47,062 bases of DNA from Devosia psychrophila. GTDB lineage: Bacteria > Pseudomonadota > Alphaproteobacteria > Rhizobiales > Devosiaceae. The notes under the pieces were generated by a model, which searched no databases, was not told the origin of the DNA, and saw only the letters and a program-made list of their open reading frames with translations. The first letter of the stretch is position 1. Each line of letters opens with the position of its first letter. Shown here piece by piece: positions 9,926-19,669 of the stretch. The translations under genes were made by a program, and so were the position numbers. The DNA is taken from NCBI RefSeq assembly GCF_000971275.1, contig NZ_LAPV01000124.1, positions 1 through 47,062 on the forward strand, read 5' to 3'.

Positions 9926-9944
9926 AGGTCGCCTAACAATCAGG

Positions 9945-10796
9945 TCAGCTGCCCGCCTGGGTCTCGGGGCTGGGATTGGACGGGTCCGGCGCCACGGTGA
10001 TGCCCGCCCTGTCGGCCTTGGTGCCGGCCAGTTCCCGGTGCAACCCTATCTTGGCTTCTTCGGTCAGCGAATACAGCGTTTCGAGGTAATCGGCGGTGGC
10101 TACCCACGCCCGGAGTTGCAGGTTCACTGCGGCGCCCGAAAAGCTCTCGACATGCACGTTTGGCTCCGGGTCGGGCAGAATACGCTTGTCGGCGTTGGCG
10201 ATACGCAGCAACAGCCGGCGGGATGCGCCGATATCGATGCTGTCTGGCACGCTGACATTGACATCGATGCGCCGACGCGGCTCGCGGCTGTGGTTGGTGA
10301 TGGCCGATGCCCACAGCTTCTGGTTGGGAGTAAAAATATACAGCCCGCTGGATGAGCGCAGGCGGGTGCCAAACAAGCCGATCTCAACCACCACGCCGGC
10401 CACGCCATCGCCCTGGATGAATTCGCCGATGGCGATCGGCCGCAGCCAGATCAGCATGATGCCGGCCGCGATATTTGCCAGCGTACCCTGCAGCGCCAGC
10501 GCTACCGCGAGGCCTGCGGCGCCCAGCACCGCGAGAATCGATGTGTTGGCGACTCCCAGCAAGTTGAGCGCTGTCACCACTGCAAAGATCAGAATGCCGT
10601 AGCGGGCGGCCTGCGACAACAGGGGTGCGAAGTTCTTGTCCACGCCATAGGCACGCGGCAGCAACTGGGTAATGGCACGGGCCGCGATGCGAGAGGCATA
10701 TCGTCCGGCAATCACCACGGTGAAGGCCGCCAGCAGGCTCAGGGCATTGGCAGCTAGCCAGGCAACCGGGATCATCAAAAATTGCGTAATCGTCAT
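9945..10796 (-). CDS. small-conductance mechanosensitive channel family protein
   Basis: This 283-residue inner-membrane protein is of the MscS family, whose members open under membrane tension to release solutes on osmotic downshock. Three hydrophobic segments lie at about 5-30, 62-82 and 88-115; the last is the glycine/alanine-rich pore helix (AVLGAAGLAVALALQGTLAN) followed by the conserved GIMLIWLRPIAIGEFIQGDG. The beta domain includes FTPNQKLWASAITNHSREPRR, a close match to the family's PN..L....I.N.S motif. ATG 10796 was chosen because it begins the first membrane helix with GGGG upstream; an upstream in-frame start adds 44 unconserved residues. The gene is followed downstream by a fragment of a second mscS and divergently preceded by tRNA-Lys. 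Confidence 0.9.
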   Translation of the reverse strand: MTITQFLMIPVAWLAANALSLLAAFTVVIAGRYASRIAARAITQLLPRAYGVDKNFAPLLSQAARYGILIFAVVTALNLLGVANTSILAVLGAAGLAVALALQGTLANIAAGIMLIWLRPIAIGEFIQGDGVAGVVVEIGLFGTRLRSSSGLYIFTPNQKLWASAITNHSREPRRRIDVNVSVPDSIDIGASRRLLLRIANADKRILPDPEPNVHVESFSGAAVNLQLRAWVATADYLETLYSLTEEAKIGLHRELAGTKADRAGITVAPDPSNPSPETQAGS

Positions 10797-10929
10797 ATTG
10801 CCCCGATTGTTGGCAGATTTTGCGCCCCTGACACTGTAGCAAACAAGCAATGTGAGAAAAGTGTCATCAAGCTGTAGACAGCACAGAATCCGTTGGTTAT
10901 GAAGGCGCCACTTTGGAAGCCCAAGCACT

Positions 10930-11005
10930 GGGCGAGTAGCTCAGCTGGTAGAGCAGATGACTCTTAATCATCGGGTCCACGGTTCGAATCCGTGCTCGCC
11001 CACCA
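10930..11005 (+). tRNA. tRNA-Lys (anticodon CTT)
   Basis: This is a 76-base cloverleaf. The acceptor stem GGGCGAG (10930-10936) pairs with CTCGCCC (10995-11001); the D arm contains AGCTCAGCTGGTAGAGC; the anticodon loop CTCTTAA (10961-10967) has CTT at 10963-10965; the T arm is GGTTCGAATCC. CCA is encoded at 11003-11005. No duplicated 3' end indicating an integrated element is visible downstream. Confidence 0.97.
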
Positions 11006-11230
11006 AAGTCTCTTTTCTGAATTGATGACGAAAACCACATGGCAGCGCCGTGTGTCCTTTCGCTCCTCGCAGCGGGAAGTCTGTCGCCAAGCTGTCGTGG
11101 CGGGGCGCAAACCCCAATAAATCTAAGACTTTTGTCGATAGTGCCGCTGTGAGCGCTTTCCAGCGACGAGGTGGAGCGTTATAGCCGCCTTCGATATTGT
11201 ATTTTCGTCTATCCCCGTGAGGATCGTTTC

Positions 11231-11932
11231 ATGTTTGGCCTTGACCCGAGTTTTGTGAGTTCCTTGGTTCAGGTCATCCTGATCGACCTCGTCCTTGCTG
11301 GCGACAATGCCGTGGTCATCGGCCTGGCGGCTGCGGGCCTTGCCAGCGACGTACGCCGCAAGGCCATCCTGATCGGCATTTTGGCCGCTACAGTGTTGCG
11401 TATTTTCTTCGCGCTGATCACTACGCAGTTGCTGGCGCTGGGCGGCGGCCTGCTGATCGCCGGCGGTATCCTGCTGCTTTACGTATGCTGGAAGATGTAT
11501 CGCGAGCTTAGCGTTTCGCATGCCGACGAGCACGAGGCGCAGGAAGCGCTGGAAAATGCCGACACCAATGCCGACGGCACCATTGCCGGCAAGGCGCCCA
11601 AGAAGACGCTGCACCAGGCCGTCATCCAGATCATCATTGCCGACGTTTCGATGTCGCTCGACAACGTGCTGGCCGTGGCGGGCGCTGCTGCGCATCACTT
11701 TGAAGCGCTGATCATCGGTCTCGCCCTCTCGGTCGTGATGATGGGCGTTGCCGCAACCTTCATCGCCGGCCTGTTGCACAAGCATCGCTGGATCGCCTGG
11801 GTTGGTCTCGTCATTATCCTGTTCGTAGCCCTGCGCATGACGCTCGAAGGTCTCGGCGCCTTTGTCGCGATCCCGGAAATTCCGCTGCTCTATACGCCGC
11901 ATGCTGTTGGCGCGGCTGCCGTCGCACATTAG
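11231..11932 (+). CDS. TerC family integral membrane protein (YjbE-like)
   Basis: This 233-residue membrane protein has the LysE/TerC fold. The family is tied to tellurium resistance by name, and several members export manganese or help metalate exported enzymes. Diagnostic signs are the two repeated acidic motifs in membrane helices, LVLAGDNAVVIG (about 20-31) and SMSLDNVLAVAG (about 140-151), about 120 residues apart in an inverted-repeat topology, with a polar loop (about 95-135) rich in E, D and A between. About seven TM segments are apparent. GAGGA lies 7 bases before the ATG. I looked for a yybP-ykoY manganese riboswitch in the 225-base upstream gap and did not find its conserved bases. 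The stretch 11080-11120 can form a small hairpin (CGCCA...TGGCG). Confidence 0.88.
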   Translation: MFGLDPSFVSSLVQVILIDLVLAGDNAVVIGLAAAGLASDVRRKAILIGILAATVLRIFFALITTQLLALGGGLLIAGGILLLYVCWKMYRELSVSHADEHEAQEALENADTNADGTIAGKAPKKTLHQAVIQIIIADVSMSLDNVLAVAGAAAHHFEALIIGLALSVVMMGVAATFIAGLLHKHRWIAWVGLVIILFVALRMTLEGLGAFVAIPEIPLLYTPHAVGAAAVAH

Positions 11933-12043
11933 CCTTTGGTAACCATTGGTCCCGATTTGTGGCATTCGCCGCCACGGGATAGGGATTTACTCACCTACGA
12001 GGTCTAGCTTCCCGCTCAAGTTCATGAGCGGGAATTGCCCATA

Positions 12044-13225
12044 ATGTCCGTTATCGTCGATCGCGTCGCCCATTCGGCCGGCTCCAGCACTTCCGTTGCC
12101 CGCGCGACGGGTGTTGCTGCCGCCAAGCTGGAGACGCTGATCGTCGGCGGTTCGGAATGGGACCGCACGATCGCCGAGTTCGACGAGGTCTGCCAGGAGC
12201 AGATGCACGCATTCGCATCGACGCGTTGGCCCTCGGTGATGCAGGAGCCGATGCTGTTCCTGCACAATGGCGAGGTGGTCGGCGGCGCTTTGGTCATGGT
12301 GCAGAAGCTGCCGCTGGGCTTGGGCGAGATTGCCGTCGCAAAATGGGCGCCGATGCTGAAGGACGCTTCGCGCCCCGACGCTGTCGCCATCCAGGCCGGC
12401 ATGGTCGAAGCCATGGTCGCCACCTATGCCGAGAACCGCGGCCATATGCTATCGGTGCTGCCACGCGCGTCGCTAACCGAAACCAACCACGACTATGACC
12501 GGCTAATTGCCCGCGGCTTCAAGCGTGGTTCGGTGCTGGGCTTTCCCAACCGTTATATCGTCAACCTGAGCCTCAGCGACGAGGAGCAGCGCAAGAGCTT
12601 CCAGCAGACATGGCGGCGCCAGCTCAACAAGGCGGAGAAGGCGGGCCTCACCTTCGAACACGCCACGCCCGAGACGGTTGGCGATTTCGAAGCGCTGTAC
12701 AATGCGATGACCGATCGCAAGCAGTTTACCGACCATTCGGCCTACGAAACCCTGCCGGCCCTGATGTCCATCGAGGTGCCCGCGCTGCGGCCCGAACTGT
12801 TCTATGTGCGGCACGAGGGCGAATTGGTCGGTGGCGCGCTGATCTTCAAGGCTGGCGACCGCGCGGTTTATCTCTATGGCGCCACCAATGACAAGGCGCT
12901 GCCGCTGCGCGCCGGCTACTTCATGCACTGGCACATCATTCGTTGGCTGCGCGATAATACCACCGCCACCTGGTACGACCTCGGGGGCACCGACGGCTTC
13001 CAGGGCCTGCATCAGTTTAAGAAGGGCATGGTGGGCACTGCCGGTGTTATCCGCCCGGTGCCGCCAGTGGCCAATTATGCGCACAGGCCGCTGGCCTATG
13101 CATTTGGTGCCGGCGCCTTCTGGGTCCGCGATACATTATATGCCTTGCGCCGCAAGATCGATGGCTGGCGCAATCCCAAGACGCTGCCGACGCAGAAACG
13201 CGATGGTGACGAGTCAGAGCAATGA
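12044..13225 (+). CDS. FemAB-like (GNAT-fold) transferase, peptidoglycan or envelope-polymer linked
   Basis: This 393-residue protein has the FemA/FemB/FemX double-GNAT look. Such enzymes transfer aminoacyl groups, classically building peptidoglycan bridges; in Gram-negatives, related proteins occur in exopolysaccharide loci with unknown acyl or aminoacyl substrates. Typical segments: FLHNGEVVGGALVMV (first half), WRRQLNKAEKAGL (the conserved basic patch), FYVRHEGELVGGALIF, YLYGATND and WYDLGGTDGFQGLHQFKKG (about residues 315-335), the family signature near the C-terminus. The ATG at 12044 has only a weak GCGGGAA upstream. The stop overlaps the start of the flippase gene (ATGA at 13222-13225), implying translational coupling and a joint role in making or exporting a surface polymer. 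Confidence 0.8.
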   Translation: MSVIVDRVAHSAGSSTSVARATGVAAAKLETLIVGGSEWDRTIAEFDEVCQEQMHAFASTRWPSVMQEPMLFLHNGEVVGGALVMVQKLPLGLGEIAVAKWAPMLKDASRPDAVAIQAGMVEAMVATYAENRGHMLSVLPRASLTETNHDYDRLIARGFKRGSVLGFPNRYIVNLSLSDEEQRKSFQQTWRRQLNKAEKAGLTFEHATPETVGDFEALYNAMTDRKQFTDHSAYETLPALMSIEVPALRPELFYVRHEGELVGGALIFKAGDRAVYLYGATNDKALPLRAGYFMHWHIIRWLRDNTTATWYDLGGTDGFQGLHQFKKGMVGTAGVIRPVPPVANYAHRPLAYAFGAGAFWVRDTLYALRRKIDGWRNPKTLPTQKRDGDESEQ

Positions 13226-14547
13226 GCATCCACCACCGCCTGGCATCGCAGTCCACCATCATTTTCGGGGCGCGCCTCGGCGGTGCCGGACTGATTTTTT
13301 TAGTGCAGGCACTGATTGCCCGCATCTGGGGCCCTGAACTGCTGGGCGAATATCTGGTGGTGATTGCCACCGTCAATTTGATCGCCGTGGTCATGCCGCT
13401 CGGCTTCCATACAGTGGGCACCTATTTTGCCGCTGAATACCGGGCGCGTGGCGAACGTCGGCAATTCCTGAGCTTCATCAGACACGCCTATGGTCATGTC
13501 GTGGGCTCGCTCGTCGTGCTGTTGTTGGCCGGTCCATACCTGCTGGGCCTCGTCGGGCAGGGCGATAGCGTGCTGGCGCTGCACTTCGTGCCGATCATCC
13601 TGCTCGCCTTCGGCACGGCGCTGGTCTATGTCAACGGCGCGGTTCTGGTGGGGCTGAAGCGCCCATTTGCCGGCTTCTTCGCCGATACCATGTTCCGGCC
13701 GATGATCGTTGTGGGTGCGTTTCTGGCCACATTGGGCATAGCGTCACCGGCAGAAGGTTTCTCGTTTATGCTGTGGCTGATCGCCATCGGCTATGTCGGC
13801 ATTGCACTGCTGCATTTCGGCTTCGTGGTCACGTCATTCAACCGTCTGCCGGACACCGCGCAATTGCGCTCGCGGGAATTTCAGCGCTGGTGGCGTTTTG
13901 CCCTGCCATGGGTGCTCATCTCGCTCGCTACCGATTTCTTCTTCGACATCGACCTGCTGCTGTTGAGCCATACGCTCAGCCGCGAAGAACTGGCGATTTT
14001 CGGCGTTTGCACCCGTTTGTTTTCGTTGATCTCGTTCGGCGTTGCCGCGGTCTATGCCGTCACCTTGCCCGATATGTTCGAAAGCGAGGCCAATGCCGAC
14101 CGCGAGGCGTTCAAGCGCAAGATTGGTGATGCCAATTTCGTCGCCAGCGTCATTTCCGTGGCGCTGTTCGTTGGCATGGCCCTCGTAGCGCCGCTGCTGC
14201 TTCAGCTGTTTGGGCCGAGTTTTTCGGCCGGCGCCGCCCCGTTGGCGGTATTATGCCTGGCGCTGGTCATTCGTTCGGTAATGGGGCCAGCCTCGCTCGT
14301 GTTGTCGATTCACGACCGTCCCTACGCCAGCCTGCCATTCGTGGCCCTGGGCATTGGCGCCCTGGTGCTGTGCAACTGGCTGCTGGTGCCGACATTGGGC
14401 CTGATGGGAGCGGCGCTTGCCGCCATCATCGCCATCTCGGTGTGGTCGGTGGGCCTGTGGTGGATCGCCCTCCGGACCGCCCATATGGACGCGTCCATCA
14501 TGCAGTGGTTCCGCAACCGCCGCACCGTCGGCGTGCCTGCGGAGTAG
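13222..14547 (+). CDS. polysaccharide/oligosaccharide flippase (MOP superfamily, Wzx-like)
   Basis: This 441-residue polytopic protein has about 12-14 hydrophobic segments spread over the whole length, the architecture of Wzx/MurJ-type flippases that turn lipid-linked sugars across the inner membrane. The N-terminus (ASQSTIIFGARLGGAGLIFLVQALIARIWG) is typical of polysaccharide biosynthesis proteins, and charged cytoplasmic loops such as FESEANADREAFKRK separate the two halves. The start codon overlaps the stop of the FemAB-like gene by 4 bases. No glycosyltransferase or polymerase gene is adjacent, so the substrate cannot be named. An inner-membrane transport role is likely; peptidoglycan precursor flipping is a less likely alternative. 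Confidence 0.85.
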   Translation: MSIHHRLASQSTIIFGARLGGAGLIFLVQALIARIWGPELLGEYLVVIATVNLIAVVMPLGFHTVGTYFAAEYRARGERRQFLSFIRHAYGHVVGSLVVLLLAGPYLLGLVGQGDSVLALHFVPIILLAFGTALVYVNGAVLVGLKRPFAGFFADTMFRPMIVVGAFLATLGIASPAEGFSFMLWLIAIGYVGIALLHFGFVVTSFNRLPDTAQLRSREFQRWWRFALPWVLISLATDFFFDIDLLLLSHTLSREELAIFGVCTRLFSLISFGVAAVYAVTLPDMFESEANADREAFKRKIGDANFVASVISVALFVGMALVAPLLLQLFGPSFSAGAAPLAVLCLALVIRSVMGPASLVLSIHDRPYASLPFVALGIGALVLCNWLLVPTLGLMGAALAAIIAISVWSVGLWWIALRTAHMDASIMQWFRNRRTVGVPAE

Positions 14548-14556
14548 GGCGTGGAG

Positions 14557-15165
14557 CTATCTGTTCAATGCGAGTTTAAGCGTCCGCAAAAGCTTATGCC
14601 TCAAGCCGCCCATGGTGCCGCGGTCGTAACCGGGTTCCACCTTGTTCAGCGTCCGCTCGTAGAGCTGATAGTCATCGCCAAAGATATGCTGCTTGAGCGT
14701 GGCGACGTGCTCGTAGCCCATTCGGCCCATGATGGCCTCGGCCGGTTCGTTGCCCGTCTTGGTATAGGTAGCGATCTTGTGGAAGCGCCCGTTATCCCAG
14801 TGATTGATGAAGGCGCGCATGCCAGAAACGCCGAGCGTCGAGCGTCGATTTTCCGGGAACACATAGCTCCAGTAGAGCCAGAGCGTCCCCAGTTCTGGCC
14901 CTGAAATCATGAAGGCTGCCGTCTTGCCGTCGCGCTCGAAAACCATGACGTGATACGGGTCGGCGTCGATCAGGCTGGCCAGATAATCCTTGGTCAGGCG
15001 TGCCGACTCGTAGGCCTTGAACTCGGGGCTATAATAGGGCGACGTCTCGATGGCTTCCTGGAGCCGCGTCTGCACCAAGGCGATATCGGCATAGGTTGCG
15101 GCGCGATAAATGCGTGCCCGTGGTGCAACCTGGGTCTCGCTGGCGGTGGCGGCGATGTCGCTCAT
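14557..15165 (-). CDS. GNAT family N-acetyltransferase
   Basis: This 202-residue protein shows a GNAT layout: N-terminal [18 protein letters not shown], central beta strands ([18 protein letters not shown]), a [17 protein letters not shown] segment near the acetyl-CoA site, and the typical late motif [31 protein letters not shown] (here quoted in part: [16 protein letters not shown]). The substrate is unknown. It converges with the flippase (9 bases between stops), so it may belong functionally to the envelope pair or simply lie next to it. I chose the ATG at 15163-15165 with CGGAGC upstream; an ATG six codons earlier is possible. Confidence 0.7.
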   Translation of the reverse strand: MSDIAATASETQVAPRARIYRAATYADIALVQTRLQEAIETSPYYSPEFKAYESARLTKDYLASLIDADPYHVMVFERDGKTAAFMISGPELGTLWLYWSYVFPENRRSTLGVSGMRAFINHWDNGRFHKIATYTKTGNEPAEAIMGRMGYEHVATLKQHIFGDDYQLYERTLNKVEPGYDRGTMGGLRHKLLRTLKLALNR

Positions 15166-15355
15166 GACGGGCTCCGGGTCCATCTTTGGATCATAGCAGA
15201 GCCACGGATACTGCCGAAGCGCCGAGCTTCCGGGCAGTTAATAGCGCGTCGCGGACGAAACCCGGCAACTGCGCATTAAGTGGCACATTCAAGGCCTTGC
15301 CCGGAACTGGTCAGGTCACTAGAACGGGTGTCGGGAGAGATAAGGGAGGAACTGT

Positions 15356-17299
<1,944 letters not shown>

Positions 17300-17331
17300 C
17301 TAACTTTCGATAGTGCCGAAAACACCGGCTT

Positions 17332-17484
17332 CACCCTCCCCCTTGAGGGGAGGGACGCGAGATAGGAGTTAGCTTGCTAACTCCGTTATCGAGTAGGGAG
17401 GGGGTTCGGGCTATCCGCTAACTTCGATGTTTGTGGATAGCCCGGAACCCCCTCCCTTGATCCCTCCCCTCAAGGGGGAGGGTG
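17332..17484. repeat. 153-bp nested palindromic repeat (three stacked inverted repeats)
   Basis: This fills most of the 302-base gap between acs and the hexosaminidase gene. Outer arms 17332-17355 and 17461-17484 are perfect 24-base inverted repeats (ends CACCCTCCCCC / GGGGGAGGGTG). Inner arms 17395-17416 and 17435-17457 match over 22 bases apart from one indel (AGGGAGGGGGTTC... / ...GAACCCCCTCCCT). A third palindrome, GGAGTTAGC-TT-GCTAACTCC, lies at 17365-17384. No ORF is carried. It looks like a non-autonomous palindromic element or a REP cluster; a shorter, degenerate relative occurs at 43401-43497. The rest of the gap (17485-17601) shows nothing recognisable. Confidence 0.8.
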
Positions 17485-17601
17485 TCGACTGCGCTGTCGT
17501 CGCCTGATGCTCACGCTTCGGCGATCAGTTGCTCCGGCCATTGTTTCACCGGCTTTTCCCCGTCATCGTCAGGCCATTGATTCCCACAGCCGGACCAGCC
17601 C

Positions 17602-18693
17602 GTGACCGTTCTTCTCGCCCGTCTCTGCGCCGCTCTCACCCTGGCACTTCTTCCCGTCTCAGCACATGCCGCCACGCTTGAGCAGATGGCAGGCCAGATG
17701 ATCGTGGTCGGTTTCCAGGGCGATGATGCCGATGACGCGTCGGTGGTTGCTCTGCGCGATGAACTGGCCGCGGGGCGTCTCGGTGGCGTGATGTTCCTCA
17801 AGACGAATATCAAGTCGCTCGACGCGGTTCGTGCGATGAACCACGCCTTCCGCGCCGCATCGCCGGACCTGCTGCCGTTCATTACGCTGGACCAGGAGGG
17901 TGGCGCGGTCGAGCGGTTGACCAAGGATGTCGGCTTTACCGAAATCCCCAATGCAATCAGCATCGCTGCAAACAACACACCCGAACAGGCCAAAGCGATC
18001 TATGCCAAGATGGCTGCGTCTATCGCCGACCTCGGATTCAGCGTCAATTTCGGTCCCGTCGCCGACGTCAACCTCAACCCGAATAATCAGGTCATCGCCA
18101 GGTTCGGCCGCGCCTTCAGCGCTGATCCGGACGTTGTCGCCAGCTATGACGAAGCCTTCATCAAGGCTCACCATGCCGCGGGCCTGTTGACCGCGCTCAA
18201 GCATTTCCCTGGCCACGGCTCATCGACGGCCGATAGCCACGAGGGCTTCGTCGATATCACCCAGACCTGGACCGACAGTGAACTCGATCCCTATCGCACC
18301 ATGATCGCCGACGACGTGGTGGACATGGTGATGGTGGGTCACCTCTACCACGCCGGCTATGCTGACAAGGGCACGCAGACGCCGGCCTCGCTGTCGCGCC
18401 AGTGGATTACCGGCGTGTTGCGGGAAATGCTGGGTTTCGATGGCGTGGTGATCAGCGACGATCTCGAAATGGGCGCCATTCGCGAGCATTATGACCTGCA
18501 TGATACGGTCACCTTGGCCGTGCGTGCCGGAACGGACGTGCTGTTATTCTCCAACACGGCGAAGTATCATGCGGGGCTGGGGCAGGAAATCCTGGATATC
18601 CTGCTGGCCGAGGCCAAGGCCGACCCCGAGTTTGCCGCGCGGATCGAGCAAAGCTATGCGCGTATCGTGGCACTGAAAGCGGCTATACGCTGA
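17602..18693 (+). CDS. glycoside hydrolase family 3, NagZ-like beta-N-acetylhexosaminidase with signal peptide
   Basis: This is a 363-residue GH3 enzyme. NagZ enzymes remove N-acetylglucosamine from anhydro-muropeptides in cell-wall recycling. Visible: GGVMFLKTNI and LDQEGGAVERL (about 93-103) early; KHFPGHGSS (200-208), the GH3 hexosaminidase signature containing the catalytic His of the flexible loop; and SDDLEMGAI (285-293) with the nucleophile Asp. Unlike most NagZ, which is cytosolic, the N-terminus (ARLCAALTLALLPVSAHA, then AT) looks like a cleavable signal peptide, so the mature enzyme may act in the periplasm. The GTG start has only a weak GGA upstream; no later start keeps the conserved start of the barrel, so the signal peptide is probably genuine. 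Confidence 0.85.
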   Translation: MTVLLARLCAALTLALLPVSAHAATLEQMAGQMIVVGFQGDDADDASVVALRDELAAGRLGGVMFLKTNIKSLDAVRAMNHAFRAASPDLLPFITLDQEGGAVERLTKDVGFTEIPNAISIAANNTPEQAKAIYAKMAASIADLGFSVNFGPVADVNLNPNNQVIARFGRAFSADPDVVASYDEAFIKAHHAAGLLTALKHFPGHGSSTADSHEGFVDITQTWTDSELDPYRTMIADDVVDMVMVGHLYHAGYADKGTQTPASLSRQWITGVLREMLGFDGVVISDDLEMGAIREHYDLHDTVTLAVRAGTDVLLFSNTAKYHAGLGQEILDILLAEAKADPEFAARIEQSYARIVALKAAIR

Positions 18694-18787
18694 TCCTGCG
18701 GCATTTCCCCATCTTCTCGTCGCCAACGGTTCCCTCCTGCCTCATCCGCAGATAAAGTGCGACCCAAGAAGCAGGAGTCGTCGCTGG

Positions 18788-19582
18788 ATGGCGGAAGACC
18801 GTGAAGTCCGACAGGTCCGGGCCATATTTATCTCGGATGTCCATTTGGGCATGAAGCCCATCAGGGTTGGGCAACTCATCGAGTTCCTGCGCGCCCATGA
18901 AGCCGAGACCATTTACCTGGTCGGCGACATCGTCGATGGCTGGCGCCTGGCCAAAAACTGGCACTGGCCAAACGAATATAACATCCTGATCCAGGTGCTG
19001 CTCGACAAGGCCACGGCCGGAACGCGCATCGTCTACCTGCCGGGCAATCACGACGAGTTCCTGCGGGAATATCTCGGTACCTATTTCGGCGAAGTCGAAT
19101 TCGTCGATCGCACCGTCCACACGACGGCGACCGGCAAGACCTATCTGGTCATTCACGGCGACCAGTTTGATGTGGTGGTGATGAACGCCAAGTGGCTCGC
19201 CCATGCCGGCGACTGGGCTTACAACGCCGCGCTGCGGGTCAATATTGCCATCAACTGGGTACGCCGCCGGCTCGGCCTTCAGTATTGGTCGCTCAGCGCC
19301 TGGGCCAAGCAGAAGGTCAAGAACGCCGTCTCGATCATCGGTCGTTTCGAGGAAGCCCTGGTGCATGAGGCCAAGGAATCCGGCGTCAATGGCGTGATCT
19401 GCGGCCACATCCATTTTGCCGACATGCACGACCGGCTGGGCATCCATTACATCAACACCGGCGACTGGGTGGAAAGCTGCACCGCCATCGTCGAGACCCC
19501 TGAAGGGGAGTTCGAGTTGGTGAAGTGGACCGAGATGGTCGTGGGCGAACCCCGCAAGTTCAGGCTGCGCAAGGCCGTTTAG
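18788..19582 (+). CDS. metallophosphoesterase, LpxH-like (UDP-2,3-diacylglucosamine diphosphatase-related)
   Basis: This 264-residue calcineurin-like phosphoesterase carries the full set of metal-binding motifs: SDVHLG (about 16-21), GDIVDGW (about 46-52), GNHDE (about 87-91), an HGDQFD histidine and CGHIHFAD near 205. It resembles the LpxH-related proteins of Hyphomicrobiales. The canonical lipid A enzyme in alphaproteobacteria is usually LpxI or LpxH encoded elsewhere, so this paralogue may act on another lipid or sugar phosphate. It is followed, 87 bases on, by a family-4 glycosyltransferase; this pairing hints at glycolipid metabolism at the inner membrane. AGGAG lies 10 bases before the ATG. 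Confidence 0.82.
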   Translation: MAEDREVRQVRAIFISDVHLGMKPIRVGQLIEFLRAHEAETIYLVGDIVDGWRLAKNWHWPNEYNILIQVLLDKATAGTRIVYLPGNHDEFLREYLGTYFGEVEFVDRTVHTTATGKTYLVIHGDQFDVVVMNAKWLAHAGDWAYNAALRVNIAINWVRRRLGLQYWSLSAWAKQKVKNAVSIIGRFEEALVHEAKESGVNGVICGHIHFADMHDRLGIHYINTGDWVESCTAIVETPEGEFELVKWTEMVVGEPRKFRLRKAV

Positions 19583-19669
19583 GCGTCACCAACCCGTCGC
19601 CAATCATTCACATAACCGACGCGGACTCGGGCGACACTGCATGGGTATTCGAACCCATGTGGTGCAGCC

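Noticed and set aside
10930..11005. tRNA-Lys as an integration site of a genomic island
   Set aside because: No integrase gene and no repeated tRNA 3' end occur in the window; flanking genes are ordinary.
11006..11230. yybP-ykoY manganese riboswitch before the TerC-family gene
   Set aside because: The conserved loops of the motif are missing; only a simple CGCCA/TGGCG hairpin is visible.
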